Shown here in pieces: positions 7,067 through 7,928 of a stretch of DNA of 7,928 bases (its first letter is position 1; each line of letters opens with the position of its first letter). This DNA is from Paracoccaceae bacterium. Its GTDB lineage: Bacteria; Pseudomonadota; Alphaproteobacteria; Rhodobacterales; Rhodobacteraceae. The position numbers and the translations under genes are program-made. The notes beneath the pieces were generated by a model. That model ran no database searches. It worked only from the letters and a program-made list of their open reading frames with translations, and was not told the origin of the DNA. Where the stretch lies: contig JAAEZW010000072.1 in NCBI GenBank assembly GCA_018222665.1, positions 1-7,928 on the forward strand, read 5' to 3'.

Positions 7067-7928
7067 CCCTCACGCCCTTCAAAATCGATACGTGGGTCCA
7101 CAAAGACGTACATCAAATCCGATAGTATCCCGATCACAAGGCCCATAAGCCCAAAGATGAACAATGTGCCAAAAATCACAGGATAATCACGCGCGACAGC
7201 CGCCTCAAATCCAAGACGTCCTAAGCCATCCAGAGAAAAGATGGTTTCAATGATCAAACTCGCCCCAAAGAACACGCCAACAAAAACCGCTGGGAACCCA
7301 GCAATCACAATCAACATCGCATTTCGGAAAATATGGCCATAGAGCACCCTCGATTCACTCAACCCCTTGGCCTTAGCGGTCATCACATATTGCTTTTGAA
7401 TTTCGTCCAAAAAGCTGTTTTTCGTCAAAAGCGTGAGCGTTGCAAATCCTGATATCGTCGAGGCAATAACGGGTAATGCGATATGCCAGAAGTAATCCGC
7501 AATTTTACCCAAAAGTGACAATTCAGCAAAGTTGTCCGAATATAGCCCCCGAAGCGGAAAGATTTGATAATACGATCCACCCGCGAACAAAACCAACAGG
7601 ATGATTGCGAACAAAAATCCTGGGATGGCATAGGCCATAATAATGATACCACTGGTCCATGTATCGAACCGCGTTCCATCGTTTACAGCCTTTCGAATAC
7701 CCAACGGGATCGACACAATATAGGCAATCAACGTCGACCACAGCCCCAATGAAATGGAAACGGGCATTTTTTCTAAAACCAAGTCAATCACACTGATTGA
7801 ACGAAAATAGCTCTCTCCAAAATCAAGCCGAATGTAGTTCCACATCATATTTAGAAACCGTTCAAGCGGTGGTTTATCGAAACCAAACTCTTTCTCAAGT
7901 TCCGCTATGAACTCGGGTGGAAGCCCAC
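7063..7928 (-). CDS. yejB: Permease of the YejABEF peptide ABC importer, YejB (5' end outside window)
   Basis: The open frame runs through the right edge, so the N-terminal part is missing and 287 complete codons are visible. The first visible residues read [10 protein letters not shown], followed by the [11 protein letters not shown] segment and [15 protein letters not shown]. These match the periplasmic region of YejB (GFDKP...WDYIRFDFGDS in E. coli). [20 protein letters not shown] and [15 protein letters not shown] follow, then the EAA loop [13 protein letters not shown]...FRNAM and the terminal [12 protein letters not shown]. At least four or five membrane segments are visible. A Met-Met pair in the frame at 7848-7843 is internal, since conserved sequence continues upstream of it. 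YejB and YejE form the transmembrane channel; in E. coli the system takes up peptides including microcin C. The TGA stop overlaps the yejE start as ATGA. yejA, the binding protein, is expected beyond the right edge. Confidence 0.95.
   Translation of the reverse strand, partial: GLPPEFIAELEKEFGFDKPPLERFLNMMWNYIRLDFGESYFRSISVIDLVLEKMPVSISLGLWSTLIAYIVSIPLGIRKAVNDGTRFDTWTSGIIIMAYAIPGFLFAIILLVLFAGGSYYQIFPLRGLYSDNFAELSLLGKIADYFWHIALPVIASTISGFATLTLLTKNSFLDEIQKQYVMTAKAKGLSESRVLYGHIFRNAMLIVIAGFPAVFVGVFFGASLIIETIFSLDGLGRLGFEAAVARDYPVIFGTLFIFGLMGLVIGILSDLMYVFVDPRIDFEGREG

Noticed and set aside
1..7928. A novel multi-gene system, mobile element, CRISPR array or defence island
   Set aside because: Nearly all sequence is accounted for by known housekeeping and transport families. 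I see no direct-repeat arrays, transposase, integrase, attachment-site duplications or tRNA genes.

Overview
The window looks like chromosomal DNA from an alphaproteobacterium, most probably a Rhodobacteraceae (Roseobacter-type) marine bacterium of moderate GC content. This rests on protein resemblance and gene content: a ClpS of alphaproteobacterial type, a D-alanyl-D-alanine carboxypeptidase with a C-terminal SPOR domain, a divergent SDR protein and a YejABEF-type peptide importer. I made no database comparison. The content is mostly ordinary. I see no mobile element, CRISPR array, tRNA, rRNA or defence system.

Left block (1-2219, minus strand): clpS, an RsmC-like rRNA methyltransferase and an SDR-family protein are tightly packed in that transcription order. 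They are followed by what looks like the first four codons of another gene running off the left edge. clpS begins with TTG behind a good Shine-Dalgarno and a consensus -10 box, and its 3' end overlaps the methyltransferase start. The SDR protein keeps the Rossmann glycine motif and catalytic Ser and Tyr, but has Thr where the catalytic Lys belongs.

Centre (2220-4380): a 309-base divergent intergenic region separates clpS from a plus-strand dac gene. The dac product is a secreted penicillin-binding protein with a C-terminal SPOR domain, which suggests peptidoglycan trimming at the division site. Directly after its stop lies a decayed 3' fragment of hemN (oxygen-independent coproporphyrinogen III oxidase). 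It lacks the radical-SAM part, is disrupted by a stop and frame changes near its left end, and then stays open for about 123 codons to its natural terminus. This is the most noteworthy observation in the window.

Right block (4377-7928, minus strand): yejB (5' end outside the window), yejE and yejF form an operon with 4-base ATGA overlaps. They encode the two permeases and the fused double ATPase of an oligopeptide/microcin C-type ABC importer. The periplasmic binding protein gene yejA would be expected just beyond the right edge. The yejF stop overlaps the stop of the hemN remnant tail to tail, so the plus- and minus-strand units converge with no visible terminator between them.
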